Positions 46,340 to 58,169 of a stretch of DNA of 64,000 nucleotides are shown here, piece by piece. Each line of letters starts with the position of its first letter. Position 1 is the stretch's first letter. The notes below the pieces were generated by a model, which had not been told where the DNA came from, did not search any database, and was given only the letters and a program-made list of their open reading frames with translations. Both the position numbers and the translations under genes were made by a program. The stretch spans positions 99,758 through 163,757 of the forward strand of contig WTPW01001093.1 of assembly GCA_009809945.1 (NCBI GenBank), written 5' to 3'. The stretch is from Gigaspora margarita (lineage: Eukaryota; Glomeromycota; Glomeromycetes; Diversisporales; Gigasporaceae).

Positions 46340-47126
46340 AATATAATTCAGGCACTAATATTTGACAACAGATAAAAAAGATGAGCAAATAAAGTGCATG
46401 TGCATGCTTAAAAATCCAGATTTCACAAAGTGATCAATCTTATATTCACAAAACAATAAGACTGTAAAATATAAAAAATAATTAATACTGTATTTTACCT
46501 AATAAACAACTCCATCTAATGTAATTCAAATCAGAAATCCAACCAAAAATAAAATTACAAAGAATGATAAAAATGAACCAATGTCTTAAATCACAAGGTT
46601 TTGATCGAACAAAGTGATGAACATTAAGTTCAACTCCAATTAAGTTGAAAAATACAAGAATTAATATTGTGTTCGAGTCAAACATTTTAACTAACATGAC
46701 AAAAAATGAATTAGTCTACCCATAAACAGAACAATCCAAATAAGAAACCAACCAACGTTGATGAATGAATACCAATTCTATACCGAAATTGCAATTCTTA
46801 AACCAAATACAAGTCACCGAAAATTTCATTTTTAAGCAATAATTGTACTATTGTTAAAGGGCAAAAAATCATGAAGTTCATATTGGTAAAAAAAGACATT
46901 TTCAATGCAAGGTCCAACTGAAAGTCCTAGGATAAATACTAATATCTAAAAATGCAAAAATACGAATTCAACTATAGCAATAGTGACAAATTTAAACAGC
47001 ATTAATAACTGATAAAATAACATACCATAACAATATACAAACTAGTATAAACACCAAAAGCAAGAATTCCAAACTTTGGATAAAATACCATACTTCTTGT
47101 TTAAAATCTTCTTGACTTGTATTCAT
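46340..47126 (-). pseudogene. Decayed copy of the multi-pass membrane protein gene
   Basis: ATG at 47124-47126 starts MNTSQEDFKQEVWYFIQSLE and a hydrophobic stretch, then a GTATGTTA donor. Later exons read ILVFILGLSVGPCIE, LRIAISV-stop-NWYSFINVGW, LIGVELNVHHFVRSKP ... SDLNYIRWSCLLG and VLLFCEYKIDHFVKSG, each aligning with an exon at 43855-45008. The TAG at 46778-46780 replaces Trp of WNWYSF. Further stops lie in the exon 3 equivalent, and the first donor is out of phase. Transcription would be opposite to the intact copy. Confidence 0.7.
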
Positions 47127-47566
47127 TTTTACGAGTTAGTTAAAATTTAAAAATAAAATTACAAGGCTTCAAATTATATATACATTATTTTTTAATATAC
47201 TATATATTAATAGTATATTATATATACTGTATATTATTTATTAGCAAGAAACCCATATTTTTAAAGCAAAGTTTTTATTTCCAGTTATTTATTCTGTATA
47301 TGCATATACAGTAAACTATATAATAATATATAAGTTATATATATGAATAGTGTATATATTCATTGTATTATTATGCAGCATATTGCAGATCTTATATATT
47401 ATATATTTTTACATTTTCTAGTTACACAAAAATTCATCAAATATCAACTAACAGTTAGTAAAACTAGTTTATACAATATATATATAATTTTTTAGACTGA
47501 AATTTTTATAAATTGTTGTTGCTTATTACTTTTTTCCTATATATTGCTCAAAGGAAGATTGATATA
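47127..47566. other. Very AT-rich TATA-repeat spacer
   Basis: Long ATATA/TATATACTGTATAT tracts from 47180 to 47420. A similar tract (51210-51400) lies in front of the copy starting at 51169, so the tract seems to travel with the family's 5' flank. Confidence 0.55.
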
Positions 47567-48472
47567 ATGAATTTGAATGATGATCTCATTAAAATTTTGG
47601 TTTCATGCCCAGGTAAGAACATAAAATATGATATTTTTATATCTATCGACATGACTTATGCGATCGACTTGAACGCATTTAAAGCTTACTTTAATATAAG
47701 TTACCGTATTCTTACCTGCCACTCTAGATGTATCAGTTAATGATGCATTGAATTATTTGAAAAGGTATAAATCCTTCATCGATTGTTAGCTATGCTCAAA
47801 CTGCAAAATGTTTGTTATTGCTAATCTTGGAAACGCCAAATTTGAACTTTTGTTATGTAGTACTAAAGAAACAAACAAAGTTTATAATAATAATTCTGAC
47901 AGGCATAAATGCGTAGTTCAAATGAATATTCCCGACTTTAATGATGAGGATGATAAAATCGGGTATTATTCGGGGCTTGTCTTGATAATGAATTTATGAG
48001 ACATAATAATCACTGCGTAAAGTCATTTTTAAAACAAAACTCCAATTTGCTTCATTTAATGAATTAATAAAGAACTATATTTAACTTAGTATAATTTTAC
48101 CACTATCAATCATTTCCTAGAAAAAAAAGCACGCTTAAAAACATTAGTAAGGAAGAATCTAGAAAAAAAAATAGTAGAAGAGCAAAAAAGATAAAAACAA
48201 ATTCTTGAGGGTTATATTAATCTTAAAGAACAACTTCCTCCTACTTACGTAAAGCGAGTAATGCCAAATTATTGAAAAAAGGTTGTTTGCTTTTTATTAT
48301 TGTAACCATGCAATATTAGATTACTAAATCTAAACAATCCTTCTTATAGCTGCCTCATATATGGAACAAAGAGAAAAAAAGTAAATAATCTTGAAGCTAG
48401 ATTAAATTGACTAAATACAATTTGCATCAGTTTGAAATTAGAATTGGAACGCATTAGAGAGTAAATATTTTA
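47567..48472 (+). pseudogene. Decayed hypothetical gene, small first exon then a coiled coil
   Basis: ATG at 47567 starts MNLNDDLIKILVSCP; exon 1 ends at 47612 and exon 2 starts at 47701 in phase (VTVFLPATLDVSVNDALNYL K). An open frame 47802-47996 reads CKMFVIANLGNAKFELLLCS ... QMNIPDFNDEDDKIGYYSGL; its link to exon 2 is unclear. After an acceptor at ~48119 come KARLKTLVRKNLEKKIVEEQ, TAA at 48192-48194, KQILEGYINLKEQLPPTYVK, and later VNNLEARLN, TGA at 48408-48410, then a helical end (LKLELERIRE). Both stops fit CAA and CGA. No family recognised. Confidence 0.35.
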
Positions 48473-49379
48473 AATTATAAGTTTGCCTTAGACGATTATT
48501 GATAACCTTTAATTCTTAAAATTATTAATAGGATGAACAAAATCTATAGCCAAACATTTAATTAATGAATAACAAGCATACGATAACACCAGTAAGTTGT
48601 TAATCTCTTGGATCTGTGCTTTAAATGCTTTACCTCGCAGAGAAAATATCTTTATATAGTTTGAGTAAACCTTTAATTTAACCTAACATAGACCCTAACT
48701 TTAATTTGGTCCGTGTAGTTTAGGGACGCATTATTCTGGAGAAAATTTTGGAATTTTGAAATTTTGGACGATAATTCAAAGTACAATGTGGCCCTAATTA
48801 TGGATTTGTTATTAATCTCTGCTGATCACGTGTTGATAATCATGCAATTTGTGAAAATAAAGTTCCTGTGACTTAAAATCACGCAAAAAATAATACTGTT
48901 TTATCATTAAAACAATCTTTCGCTGGTTGAAGTCCGATTTTAAAAGTTCCAAATTTTAATCCTAACTCAAATTTTCCAAATTTTGGCCTAAGAAGATCCA
49001 AATAATATGTCAATTTTAAAATTTATGTGATCAGGGAACCAATCAGAGAGTGTGTAGGTTTTTCTTTTTCATGTTTTATTTTATGACATGAAAAAGGTAA
49101 TCACATTTCTTTTTATAAAAAGTAAAATAAAGTTAGTCCTATGAAATTAAAAAAATTAATGCAATAAAAATAATACTATACCGAATTTATCAATCTGATT
49201 TGATTTTCAATATCGTTTAATCTTTTTTCATATTTTTCATATCGTTTAATCAATTCTTTACATTTAATTAATTTCTTATCGCTGATATTAATCTTTTAAC
49301 ATAAAATAAAGTCAGTCCTGTATTGTAAACTTAATTTCTGGCCAAATTAGAATTTTGATGACCATCGGTCTAAAATATA
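48473..49379. other. Intergenic, no gene seen
   Basis: Contains an imperfect palindromic AAAACATGAAAAAG/TTTTTCATGTTTTA pair at ~49065-49100 and short ATCACGTG-type motifs. No supported coding sequence. Confidence 0.45.
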
Positions 49380-49700
49380 TTAATGTGGACCAAATCTATA
49401 ATCATGTTACTGCACTTTTACAGATTAGAATAAAATAATGCAATGTAACAGGGCTGATAAATGAATTCCAATTCCACATCAAAATCGCAAATCTTAAAAC
49501 GAATACAGGAGCCTCAAATCTTTCATCGAATAATAGTTGCAATACAGCAAAAGGATGAAATTCGTATTGCAGATATTTGCCACATATGAAAAGACATTTT
49601 CGATCCAAGATCCAAATTCTAGGACAAAAGCTAATACTTGATAGAAAAAAAAAAAATAAAAAATTTAGCATCAACAATAATTACAATTTTAAAATCAAAC
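49380..49700 (-). pseudogene. Fragment of the multi-pass membrane protein gene
   Basis: The frame reads CPRIWILDRKCLFICGKYLQ ... FDERFEAPVFVLRFAILMWN then WNSFIS. The last part matches LFILRIVISMWNWYSFIN of the copy at 43855. Neighbouring frames supply other fragments of the same exon, so small indels are present. Exons 1, 4 and 5 are missing. Confidence 0.6.
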
Positions 49701-50024
49701 CATCAATATACTATACAGTAAGACCTCCCTAAGTGCACCTCTTGTAATTATTTAGTTCTCTTCGATTAGTTTGATTGGTTTTATTTTATAATAAATCTTT
49801 TGATTAGTTCAAAAACTTTATACCTTTCACATTTCCTTTCCTCTAAATCCTGATCTTGCAAAAGTTATGAAGACTAAAAATTAACATTGTACGTAAATAG
49901 TTGTATTTACATCTAACAGGAAAGCAAAATAATAATAAATTTAAAATAAATGAATGAGGCGCATGGTTTGCGCAAACGATGCAATGCCATTTCACGTTGT
50001 CAGCATTTGGCTTGACCAATAAAA

Positions 50025-50215
50025 GTGTAGCAACGTGACTTGTGAAACTTGGCATTTGGTCGCTTAGGAACCCAATTCCTTTTTCTGTTATGATATTTAT
50101 TGACCATCGGTCTAAATTAGATTAATGCGGGTCAAATCTATAATCAAGTTACTGCTCTTTACAGAATGGATACCATGAGCAAAAGATCTGGGTCTGAATC
50201 TGGATTTATAGACCC
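50025..50215. repeat. Dispersed ~190 bp repeat (also 45430-45600, 49355-49435)
   Basis: Shared boxes: CGTGACTTGTGAAA, GCATTTG, GACCATCGGTCTAAATTAGA, TTAATGCGGGT, TCAAGTTACTGC, GATCTGGGTCTGAATCTGGA. The copies sit beside members of the membrane protein family, suggesting they were duplicated together or that the repeat is a short transposon. Confidence 0.75.
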
Positions 50216-50659
50216 ATTTGAATTAACTAATAACTGATAAAGAAACTATCTGATTGTTCATTAGCCAATCAAATTTAATTTTTGGTCATTTTGATTGGCT
50301 AACCCCATGATCGATGAATTTTGGACCACATTACTAAAATATTTTAATGTCGAAAATTTAAATAGGATGCACTAGTGTAAAATTTGAGTAATTTCGACTA
50401 AATTAAACTAAATTTATTAGTTCATTGTAGGTCTTTTGTACCTAAAAAACAAAAACATCCAACGTAATTCAAGTCAGAAAACCAACTAAAATTTGCAGTA
50501 CAAAGGACAAAAAACAAGCAAATATTTAGGTGTGTATCTTATAAAAACTTGAGGTTCCGATCTTGCAAAGTGGTAAATGGTAATTTCAACTTCGTAAAAG
50601 ACTGCAAAATAAATTATTTGAAACACACTTGAGTCGAACATTGTTGTAAGAAGTTAATT

Positions 50660-51169
50660 ATATATATATATATACCTGAAAAAAATATCCATCCTATAAA
50701 ATTCAAATAAGAAAAAAACCCAGTGTTAACAAATGAATACCAATTCCATATTGAAATTGCTAATCTCAAAATAATTCCAAGATTTACAATTGTTGTATTA
50801 TTGATATATAAAGGTAGTGCCGCGTAAAAACAAAAAAGTAAAAGTAAGTTTGTTTTGACGATGTTATGGCTATAAATGTTAAAAAAAAAAACAAAAAAAT
50901 TAGCATTGCTTTTGAGCGAGGCAAAACTAATGCAGCAAAATTAATTAACATACTGTAAAATTGAGACAATTTCAACCAAATTCCAATTAAATGTTGTCCT
51001 GGGACAAACACTAATGCCTAATAATGCAAAAAAGAAATACTAATTCAGCTATAACATGATGGCCAACACAAATATGATTAAAAAATAAAAATAAACGAAC
51101 ATTAACAAAATACAAAGTTCTAGAACAAGACAGCTGAAAGTTAGGTAAACTTTGAGTAAATGAAGCCAT
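50660..51169 (-). pseudogene. Fourth, decayed copy of the multi-pass membrane protein gene
   Basis: ATG at 51167-51169 gives MASFTQSLPNFQLSC. Its DNA keeps CATTTACTCAAAGTTTAC, exactly as in exon 1 at 43887, though the frame has shifted. A following exon starts after TTGCATTATTAG with ALVFVPGQHLIGIWLKLSQF and continues with hydrophobic residues. The segments equivalent to MWNWYSF and the later exons are present only as scrambled frames. Not functional. Confidence 0.55.
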
Positions 51170-51209
51170 GTACTGTATTCGATAAATTCTCGTGTAAACT
51201 AAATAAAGT

Positions 51210-51956
51210 TATAAAATATATATATATAAGTTCGTTTAAATTATATAGTTATAGTTTATCAGTATTAAATAAAAATATATATATAATTCTGAGTATATTT
51301 CAATATTTATATATGATCTACAATCTATAATTCTCACATATATATTGTATATATAGTTATATATACTTATAGTTTACTATTAAAACTTGCTTATAGTATG
51401 ATTTCTCAGTTTTAAATAAATACATATATAAATTTACTATTTAATAGAAAATTATCAGGACATGTTTCATTTTATCTCTAACATTAAAAATGATTAAAGA
51501 ACGAAATGAAGTGTATATTTTATACAATCGAGAAGTCTTAAATTTATATATAATATTATATTTCTGAAAATATATCTTATTATATTATCACTTGCTTTAT
51601 ATACAGTACGCACGCCAGTTTGCCTAAATTTTGCAGATCCATAAATATATAATACGGTTATTTTGTTGTGGAACTGGTTTTTTTTACTAATAAGGTTATT
51701 CATTTTTTCTCATTTGTATGAGAAATTATTTGAACAGAAATTTCTTAAATTGACATCGTTCATTACCTTCATTCTTTATCTTTCTATAGCAAGAAAGATC
51801 ATTCTCTGAAAATCTAAATAATTTTTTTTTTGAGAAAAACGTGCGAAAAAAATGAATAGATAATTATCTTCAAATATCTTGAATAATTATTTGAAATAGC
51901 TAATACAAAATCTTAAAAATCTATGTAGTACTATCACAAACGTTTATTCGAATAAT
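51210..51956. other. TATA-rich spacer then short AT-rich sequence
   Basis: TATATA tracts to ~51400, then no recognisable gene up to the TPR remnants. 51880-51955 may contain the decayed start of the TPR gene. Confidence 0.45.
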
Positions 51957-52691
51957 GAGTGCTTGTCGAAAATTCGCGCTAAAGAAAACCGTAAACTTGG
52001 CAGGCATAATGAAGCAATGTTAGACATTGTTACTCGTTGAAAATTCACGTTAAAGAATATTGTAATCTTGGCATGCATAATGAAACTCTGAACGAATTGT
52101 TAGACATTTATCTGAATAATTCGTACTTGTTGAAAATTCGCGCTGAAGAATACAGTAAACTTGGCAAGCATTATGAAGCTTTGAATGATCTAAATCGACT
52201 GTTAGAGATAAACAAATAATCTGTACTTGTTGAAAATTTGCACTAAAGAATACCATAAACTTGGCAGGCGTAATGAAGAACTAAATGATCTAAATCGATT
52301 GTTAGACATTTATCCAAATGATAAGAATTTGTTACGAGTTCAAGAAGAAGTAATGATCGATATTATGACTGAATTGTTGAAAATGTTTCCAAATAACAAA
52401 CAGATATTGCATATTCGAGCTCAAGCATACTTTGCAATTAGTAAATATGATGATGCTTTGTTCGATCTGAATAGATTATTAAAAACTAATCGCAATAACG
52501 AAGAGATATTGAGTATTAGAGCTCAAATATATACTGCGATTGAGAAATATGAAAAAGCTTCAGACGATTTGAATAGATTATTAAAAATTAATTCCAATAA
52601 TAGGAAGGCATTTGAATGTTCCCTTCTCATGGATGAAATGGATGAAGAACGTTCATATAATAATTTGAAGAATCATTTTGATAGGAAGTAA
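51957..52691 (+). pseudogene. Broken tetratricopeptide-like repeat protein gene
   Basis: Repeating units of ~34 residues (102 bases) are seen: YLLKIRAEEYSKLGKHYEAL then NDLNRLLEINK; LLKICTKEYHKLGRRNEELN; ILHIRAQAYFAISKYDDALF DLNRLLKTN; ILSIRAQIYTAIEKYEKASD DLNRLLKIN. The A-x-Y-x-x-x-x-x-Y-x-x-A-x-x-D pattern fits TPR-type helix pairs that mediate protein binding. It ends MDEMDEERSYNNLKNHF DRK, then TAA at 52689-52691. Lesions: a one-base loss near 52216 between two repeats, and earlier repeats (from 51957) scrambled by stops and indels. The intact start was not found. Confidence 0.7.
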
Positions 52692-53297
52692 TCATTGGTT
52701 TAATATCCCTGCATTCTATCTCGTCACAAATTGTATTCGATTATATTATAACCAAGTGCAATTTTTCTTTGTATTAATCATGATTTTTTCTCTTATATCT
52801 TTATTTCAATTTAATAAAGAATGAATTGATATGACCACAAAATTTAAAAAACAATGTTCGATTTGTAATAATAAGTAATTCTTGATCTTAAGATCTTAAT
52901 TCATCTTATACGAATATTCTTTTGTAAGATCACGCAAAACATTTTTAAAAAGAGAAAATCGGGAATTCTCGATGAATAATAACTTTCGGATCATCAATTA
53001 ATAAAATCACATAACTTAACGGACCCATATGGCATGGACACGGTATTCATTCAATGTCCAATATGCAAAGTTAACCCAGTCAGGGACACAGAAATATTGT
53101 TTCGATTTTAAACCAAAATTTCGGTCGATTTTTGTAAAAATTTTGATTTATTTCGATTTGAGCAGCATTAAGAAAAAAATAATGATAACTGGCTGAAATT
53201 AAAATGGCGAAAATTATAAGCAAATCATTTTATACTTACTGTATTATCGAAATTCGCAAATTTGATTAACAAGAAAATGTATGTTTAATCTTGGAGA
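52692..53297. other. Intergenic, no gene seen
   Basis: No supported features; only short AT-rich frames between the TPR and LRR remnants. Confidence 0.5.
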
Positions 53298-53839
53298 AAT
53301 AAACTAGCAGATATTCTTTGCAAAAATTGTGCTTTAATTTCTTTAGATATTTCATCCATACAGCTTGGCTCTGATGGAGGAAAAGCGTTAGCAAAAGCTC
53401 TCTGCAAAAACAACACTTTAACTACTTTAGTCCTTTCAAATAATAAACTTGGATCCGTTGTTAGAGATGTATTAGCAGATACACTTTGCAAAAATGAAGC
53501 TTTAACTTCTTTAGATTTTTCATTCAATCAGCTTGGCTCCAATGGAAGAAAAGCATTATTGGAAGCTCTTTGCGAAAACAAACGTTAACTACTTTAAAGC
53601 TGATCGATAATCTACTTGGACCCGATAGTGGAATAGCATTAGCTGATACCCTTCGCAAAAATAATAGTTTAACATTTTTAAATATTTTATTTAATAAAAT
53701 TGGAGCTAATGTAGGAAAAATTTTATTTGAATCCCTTAAAGTGAACACAACCTTAACTTTATTTCAGAGTCTTGATAATGATTTTGAATTTGAAAAGTTC
53801 GAAAAGGAACTTATTAATGAAAAATATTCTAAAAAATAG
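53298..53839 (+). pseudogene. Leucine-rich repeat gene remnant
   Basis: About six 28-residue repeats: LADILCKNCALISLDISSIQ, LGSDGGKALAKALCKNNTLT, LGSVVRDVLADTLCKNEALT, LGSNGRKALLEALCENK, LGPDSGIALADTLRKNNSLT, then a degenerate last one and EKFEKELINEKYSKK before TAA at 53837-53839. A missing A near 53580 (ENK/LTTLKL) shifts the frame. No F-box or start codon remains upstream. Same repeat type as 33752-35020 and 4105-4275. Confidence 0.75.
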
Positions 53840-54360
53840 TATGAAAGGTTCAAGATTGGTTCTTGATGATTTTTTTTTTCATAGGAATTTTTCGCAAAAA
53901 ATTTTTTTTGGCTTATGTATTCGTGAATTGTAAAAAAAATAAATTTTGTGATTGGTTACTTATAATATAGTTTATTCGAGTGTAAACAAAAAGATGGATT
54001 GAATTTAATTTATTTAAAAGTTTCTATGTCCAATTAATTTTTTGCCTTATTCTTAAATTTTGCTTCTTTACAATATCGATTGAATATTCCAAGTTTAATA
54101 TTATTGTTATTTGAACTAAAAACATTTCCTTGACCGATTTTACAATTAATGTCTTTAAACTATGGTGAAATTTGAAAAATAACCCACGCTGATTCTTTTA
54201 ATTTTCTTGAACTCAAGTGTCTTAATAATATCACATGACTTACTGAAAATTTTGATTCTAATTATAGGTATTCAAGTTGATCATGTGATTTTTGATTGAT
54301 GATCTAAATAAATTCGAAAATCAAAACAAATCATTCCTTAATTCTCCTTAACGTTAGATA
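53840..54360. other. Intergenic, promoter side of the 54361 gene
   Basis: No gene seen. Short TTTTTT runs around 53870 and 53910. Confidence 0.45.
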
Positions 54361-57287
54361 ATGACAAATAAAAAAAATTTTTATTTTGACGATAATGAAC
54401 CAGAAACTTGGAGTATCTTAAATTTTCATGAAGCCTGAATAAACAAATACAAAAATGACGATCCAAGAAAACTTCAATTTCAAAAAGCAAATGATGCATT
54501 AGTTAGAATTCTGCATTCTATCGTTGTTACCTGTAGAGATAATAATAAAGTTGAGAAAGCAAAATCTATTTTGAATACAAAGGTGAGTACATTTTTCATG
54601 AGAATATTATATTATTAACGGATACTACTTCATTGCTGTACTGTTTTTTCTCGTGACAAAATTGTCGGGTACTACTTGTATCACTAAGCCACGTTATTAG
54701 ATACTGCTTCCATGCTTAACGAATTATCACAGTAAAGTCATAATTTTTTATAAATGTGACTATACTCAGAATATTTCAATAGGTATCCGTCTTTCGCTAT
54801 ATCTAATAGGGGTCTTAGCTGGGTCAGGTCAAACCCGGGTCGGGTCAGACCCGGGTCAGAAAAAATCCGGGTCGGGTCAGACCCGGGTCAGATTATTTTC
54901 AATGATCGCAAGTAGTCGCTACATAGTAATGTCCAAATCTTACTATCTAAATCGATAAAATGTGCTTAAGTAAACTTGTTTGAAAGATCAAAATACATAT
55001 ATTCTGAAATTTTTATCCAAATTGAAGAAATATTTACTATTTAACTTTTAAGTTTTACGTTCGGCGAACATATTTTTTAAAAAGATTTTAATTTTTTTCG
55101 TTGAACGTAAAAATTAAAAGTCAAATAATAAAAATTTCTCCGATTTGGATACAATTTTCAGGGTATATGCATTTTGATCTTCCAAACATGTTTACTTAAG
55201 CGAATTTTATCGATTTACATAGTAAAATTTAGACTTTACTATGTAGCAACTATTATCGACCCGGGTTCAACCCGGGTTGGGTTGGGTTGGGTCTGACCCG
55301 GGTCGGGTTTGACATGAGGCGGGTCAGACCCGGGTCGGGTTTGACATGAGGCGGGTCAGACCCGGGTCGGGTTTTGACCCAAGTGGGTCAGACCCAGGTC
55401 AGGCCCAAACCCGACCCAACCCGACCCACTAAGACCCCTAATATCTAACACGTGGTGACGGGTACTGTTTTATCACTGAGATATGTATGTCAACGGAAAT
55501 TGCTAAATCAGCTCTTTTGTTTTTATCTCTGAGGCATATAATATGTAACATGTAATCTGTGCTTGCTGTTAATTTTAACTAAGTTAAGTTTATTTTCAAG
55601 GTTAAACGTAGGGTTGATGTAGATAATTTGTGGCTTAACCTTAATAAAGAACTATCGATAAATAATGAAAATGACCAATTGCCAGAGGATTATTATTCAC
55701 TTTTTAATGATGATAATGAAGAAGAACTAAGTCAATTGTTAGATGATAGTGTCTTGAATGAAGAAACGAATCTTCCTAAATTTAATGAAATAAATTTGGA
55801 ACTTGTGAAGGTAAAAATAAATATTTAACAAGAGTTCTAGAATTTTAATTTATTCATAATATGTTTAATCAATTTTTAGTTAAACTTTCAAAAATTAAAA
55901 AATTCTTTTAAAAATTACCAAAATTTAATACCTAGTTCAAAAAAAGTAGTAACATAAGTTTGGTATAAATTTGTTTCTTATGTATAATAATTTGATTCTC
56001 ATAATATCGTTAATATCGTTATATCTTTATTCTTGATGCTTAATAGACCAGCATACTGGGGCATATTAGACCTTACTAAAGAAAGCTTGTTCAATTGGAA
56101 AGATATTGATAATAAATTGTTAAATGAAGTATCGCAGCTTTTTACAAACATGATTGCATGGTTGCCAAAAACAGCCCCCAAAGCATTACAAGAGTACTTT
56201 AACAGTAAATGCGAAAATTCAGTTCATGGATTTGAAGAATTACATATTTACCTTCAATTAATGTAAGTATAATTTAAGATTATTATTGGATTTATATCTT
56301 AAATCTTTATCAGTTATTATATATATTTTTTAATTTATATTCCATTTTTATTTTATAATTATTTTATAGCAAACTTAGTATAGCTCGATCAAGATTTATT
56401 AGCGAGCAGGAATTAAAGATGACTACAGTATTTCTATTAATTCGTGGAATAATTTCAAAAGATTTAATTGAAGATAAATGGTATGACTTCACTATTTTAA
56501 AATAAAAAAGTAAAAGAATTTTTGAGAACAAACCTTGTAATTTTATTTTTAGAGGAGAAATTCAGTCTTTAGCGACAAATGAAGCATGTAATGAAACAAT
56601 TAATCCTTTTCAAAAAGCTAAAATTGGTCATCGAGCAGACATAAAAGAACGTTAAAAAATACTTTATGTAAATTAGAGGCTTTATATGGAGAAGTATTTG
56701 GAGGATTAGGGCCTTTTGGTTTATCAATAGCAAGCAAAAAGAAAAAATATCTTGATAAAGTCAAATTGTCTATAATGATGCGTGATTCGATTAATAAGGC
56801 TTTAAAACAATGGAGGCATATTAATGATGATGACAGAAAGTCTTTGGTTGTATATGGATTTACACAAGATGGTATGAAATTAACTGATTTACTGTACTTG
56901 ATTTACGTATCACTAAAAAAATTTTTTTCTAGGACTTGAAATAAGTTTTTATGCAATGTCTTGGTTTGAAGAAATCTATCTTTTCGGAAGAATTGACTCT
57001 TGCACAATACCATCAGAGGAAAATAATTGTTATTTATTTGAAGAGATTTATTGCGTTCTTACTGAACTTAATGTACATACTATTGACTTAATAGATACAG
57101 TATTAATTTTAATATGAATAAATTTATTAAATAGCAAACTTTAAAATTAAAACAGTCAAAATTAAAGAAAACAGAGGAAACAGTAAGAAAACTTTATAGT
57201 AACAAAATAATAAACAAAAGAAGATTACAGACTCAAGAAAATAATCCTGATTTAAATATGAATAGAACACCACCATTAAAAACCTAA
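54361..57287 (+). pseudogene. Multi-exon hypothetical protein gene, lightly damaged
   Basis: Exons: 54361-54582, 55601-55810, 56047-56262, 56370-56480, 56553-56871, 56933-~57084, ~57120-57287. Most junctions are GT-AG and in phase. Landmarks: KSLFNWKDI-like (LTKESLFNWKDIDNKLLNEV), GHRADIKE, LEALYGEVFGGLGPFGLSIA, KKKKYLDKVKLSIMMRDSIN, GLEISFYAMSWFEEIYLFGR. I recall this as a family expanded in arbuscular mycorrhizal fungi; the RAD...GE...K spacing may be a distant PD-(D/E)XK fold, but that is conjecture. The last exon is basic. Lesions: TGA at 54436-54438 (EA-stop-INKY, expected CGA), a missing base near 56651, TG/A making a stop at the 56480/56553 junction, and an unresolved join 55810/56047. 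The first intron (1018 bp) is long only because of the inserted element at 54807. Confidence 0.55.
54807..55440. mobile_element. hAT-like foldback MITE (634 bp) with 8-bp target duplication
   Basis: Termini TAGGGGTCTTAG and CTAAGACCCCTA are perfect inverted repeats, flanked by ATATCTAA at 54799-54806 and again at 55441-55448. The 8-bp duplication and TAGGGGT-type ends are typical of hAT-superfamily elements. Long inverted arms of ~250-300 bp continue inward. The outer part is GC-rich, made of GGGTC/GACCCGGGTC units with a local 33-bp tandem repeat (GGTTTGACATGAGGCGGGTC). The inner part is AT-rich (CGCTACATAGTAA; AATCGATAAAAT; GTTTTACGTTC). No coding capacity. It sits in the first intron of the 54361 gene. 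Confidence 0.93.
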
Positions 57288-57608
57288 TATCTTTTGTTTT
57301 TGCATGAATCTTCATTTTCTTTTCAGACTCCAATATATAAATAAAGTAAATAAAAATTGTAAGGGATTGCAGTCGTATCAGAAATATTTCATAGATTTAC
57401 CGCAATATTATCGCTATTTGTATTATAAATAATGTTAATTATTTTGGCCCTCGCTTAATACAATTTTAATTGTATCTTGAAAATTTATAATCACCAATAG
57501 TGATAAATTAGAGATGTATAGTTGTTATACAAAACCATGTGATGTTAATTATCACCTGTAATAAAACACAAAGACCTAAAAATTTAATCTAGTTTTTATT
57601 AAGTTTCG
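57288..57608. other. Intergenic, no gene seen
   Basis: AT-rich sequence downstream of the 54361 gene with no repeat or ORF of note. Confidence 0.45.
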
Positions 57609-57892
57609 AGACCCGTTAATTTACTGAATCTAAATTTACTAATAAAATAAATTTATATTTGTTTAATTTTATTAATAAATTTCGATTCAGTGAATAACAG
57701 GTACCATCTCTCTGATAAATACTGTTTTGTCAATTATCAATTCAATTATATGAATATTCCTTGTATTCTTATTTTTTGAGATAGTTATGTAACCCGTTAT
57801 TCACTAAATCGAAATTTATTAATAAAATCCAGTGAATATTCAATAGATTTATTAATAAATTTCAATCCAGTGAATAATGGATCCATCTCTAT
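57609..57892. repeat. Two adjacent foldback units with related arms
   Basis: Unit 1 (57612-57704): CCCGTTAATTTACTGAATCT with TTACTAATAAAAT faces AATTTTATTAATAAATTTCG and ATTCAGTGAATAACAG. Unit 2 (57791-57888): CCCGTTATTCACTAAATCGA with AATTTATTAATAAAAT faces its complement ending CCAGTGAATAATGG. Both start near CCCGTTA and end near CCATCTCT. They look like two insertions, or a tandem copy, of one small inverted-repeat element. Confidence 0.75.
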
Positions 57893-58169
57893 TTTGAGAT
57901 TAGCTTGATTAACTGTTGTAAAAGTGTTCCAGATTAAAAATAAGTGGATGCTTTTACTTTAAATTAGACTAATCACACGTAATTCGCATAATTTGTGAAT
58001 GAAATTAAAAGTTCCCATGACTTAAAGTCATGCAAACGCGTCCGATATCTCTTTAGGGGTTGGGTTGAGATTGCGAATGAAGGAGCTATCTAATTTTTTT
58101 CCTTTGCATGTCTTGGAGGCAATTTTTTTTATTTTTATGAAGACTGTTTATTGTCGAATATTTTATCAA
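57893..58169. other. Intergenic
   Basis: No gene. Contains CAAACGCGTCCGATATCTCT at ~58032, with an ACGCGT core like the upstream motif, but the rest of that motif is absent. Confidence 0.4.
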
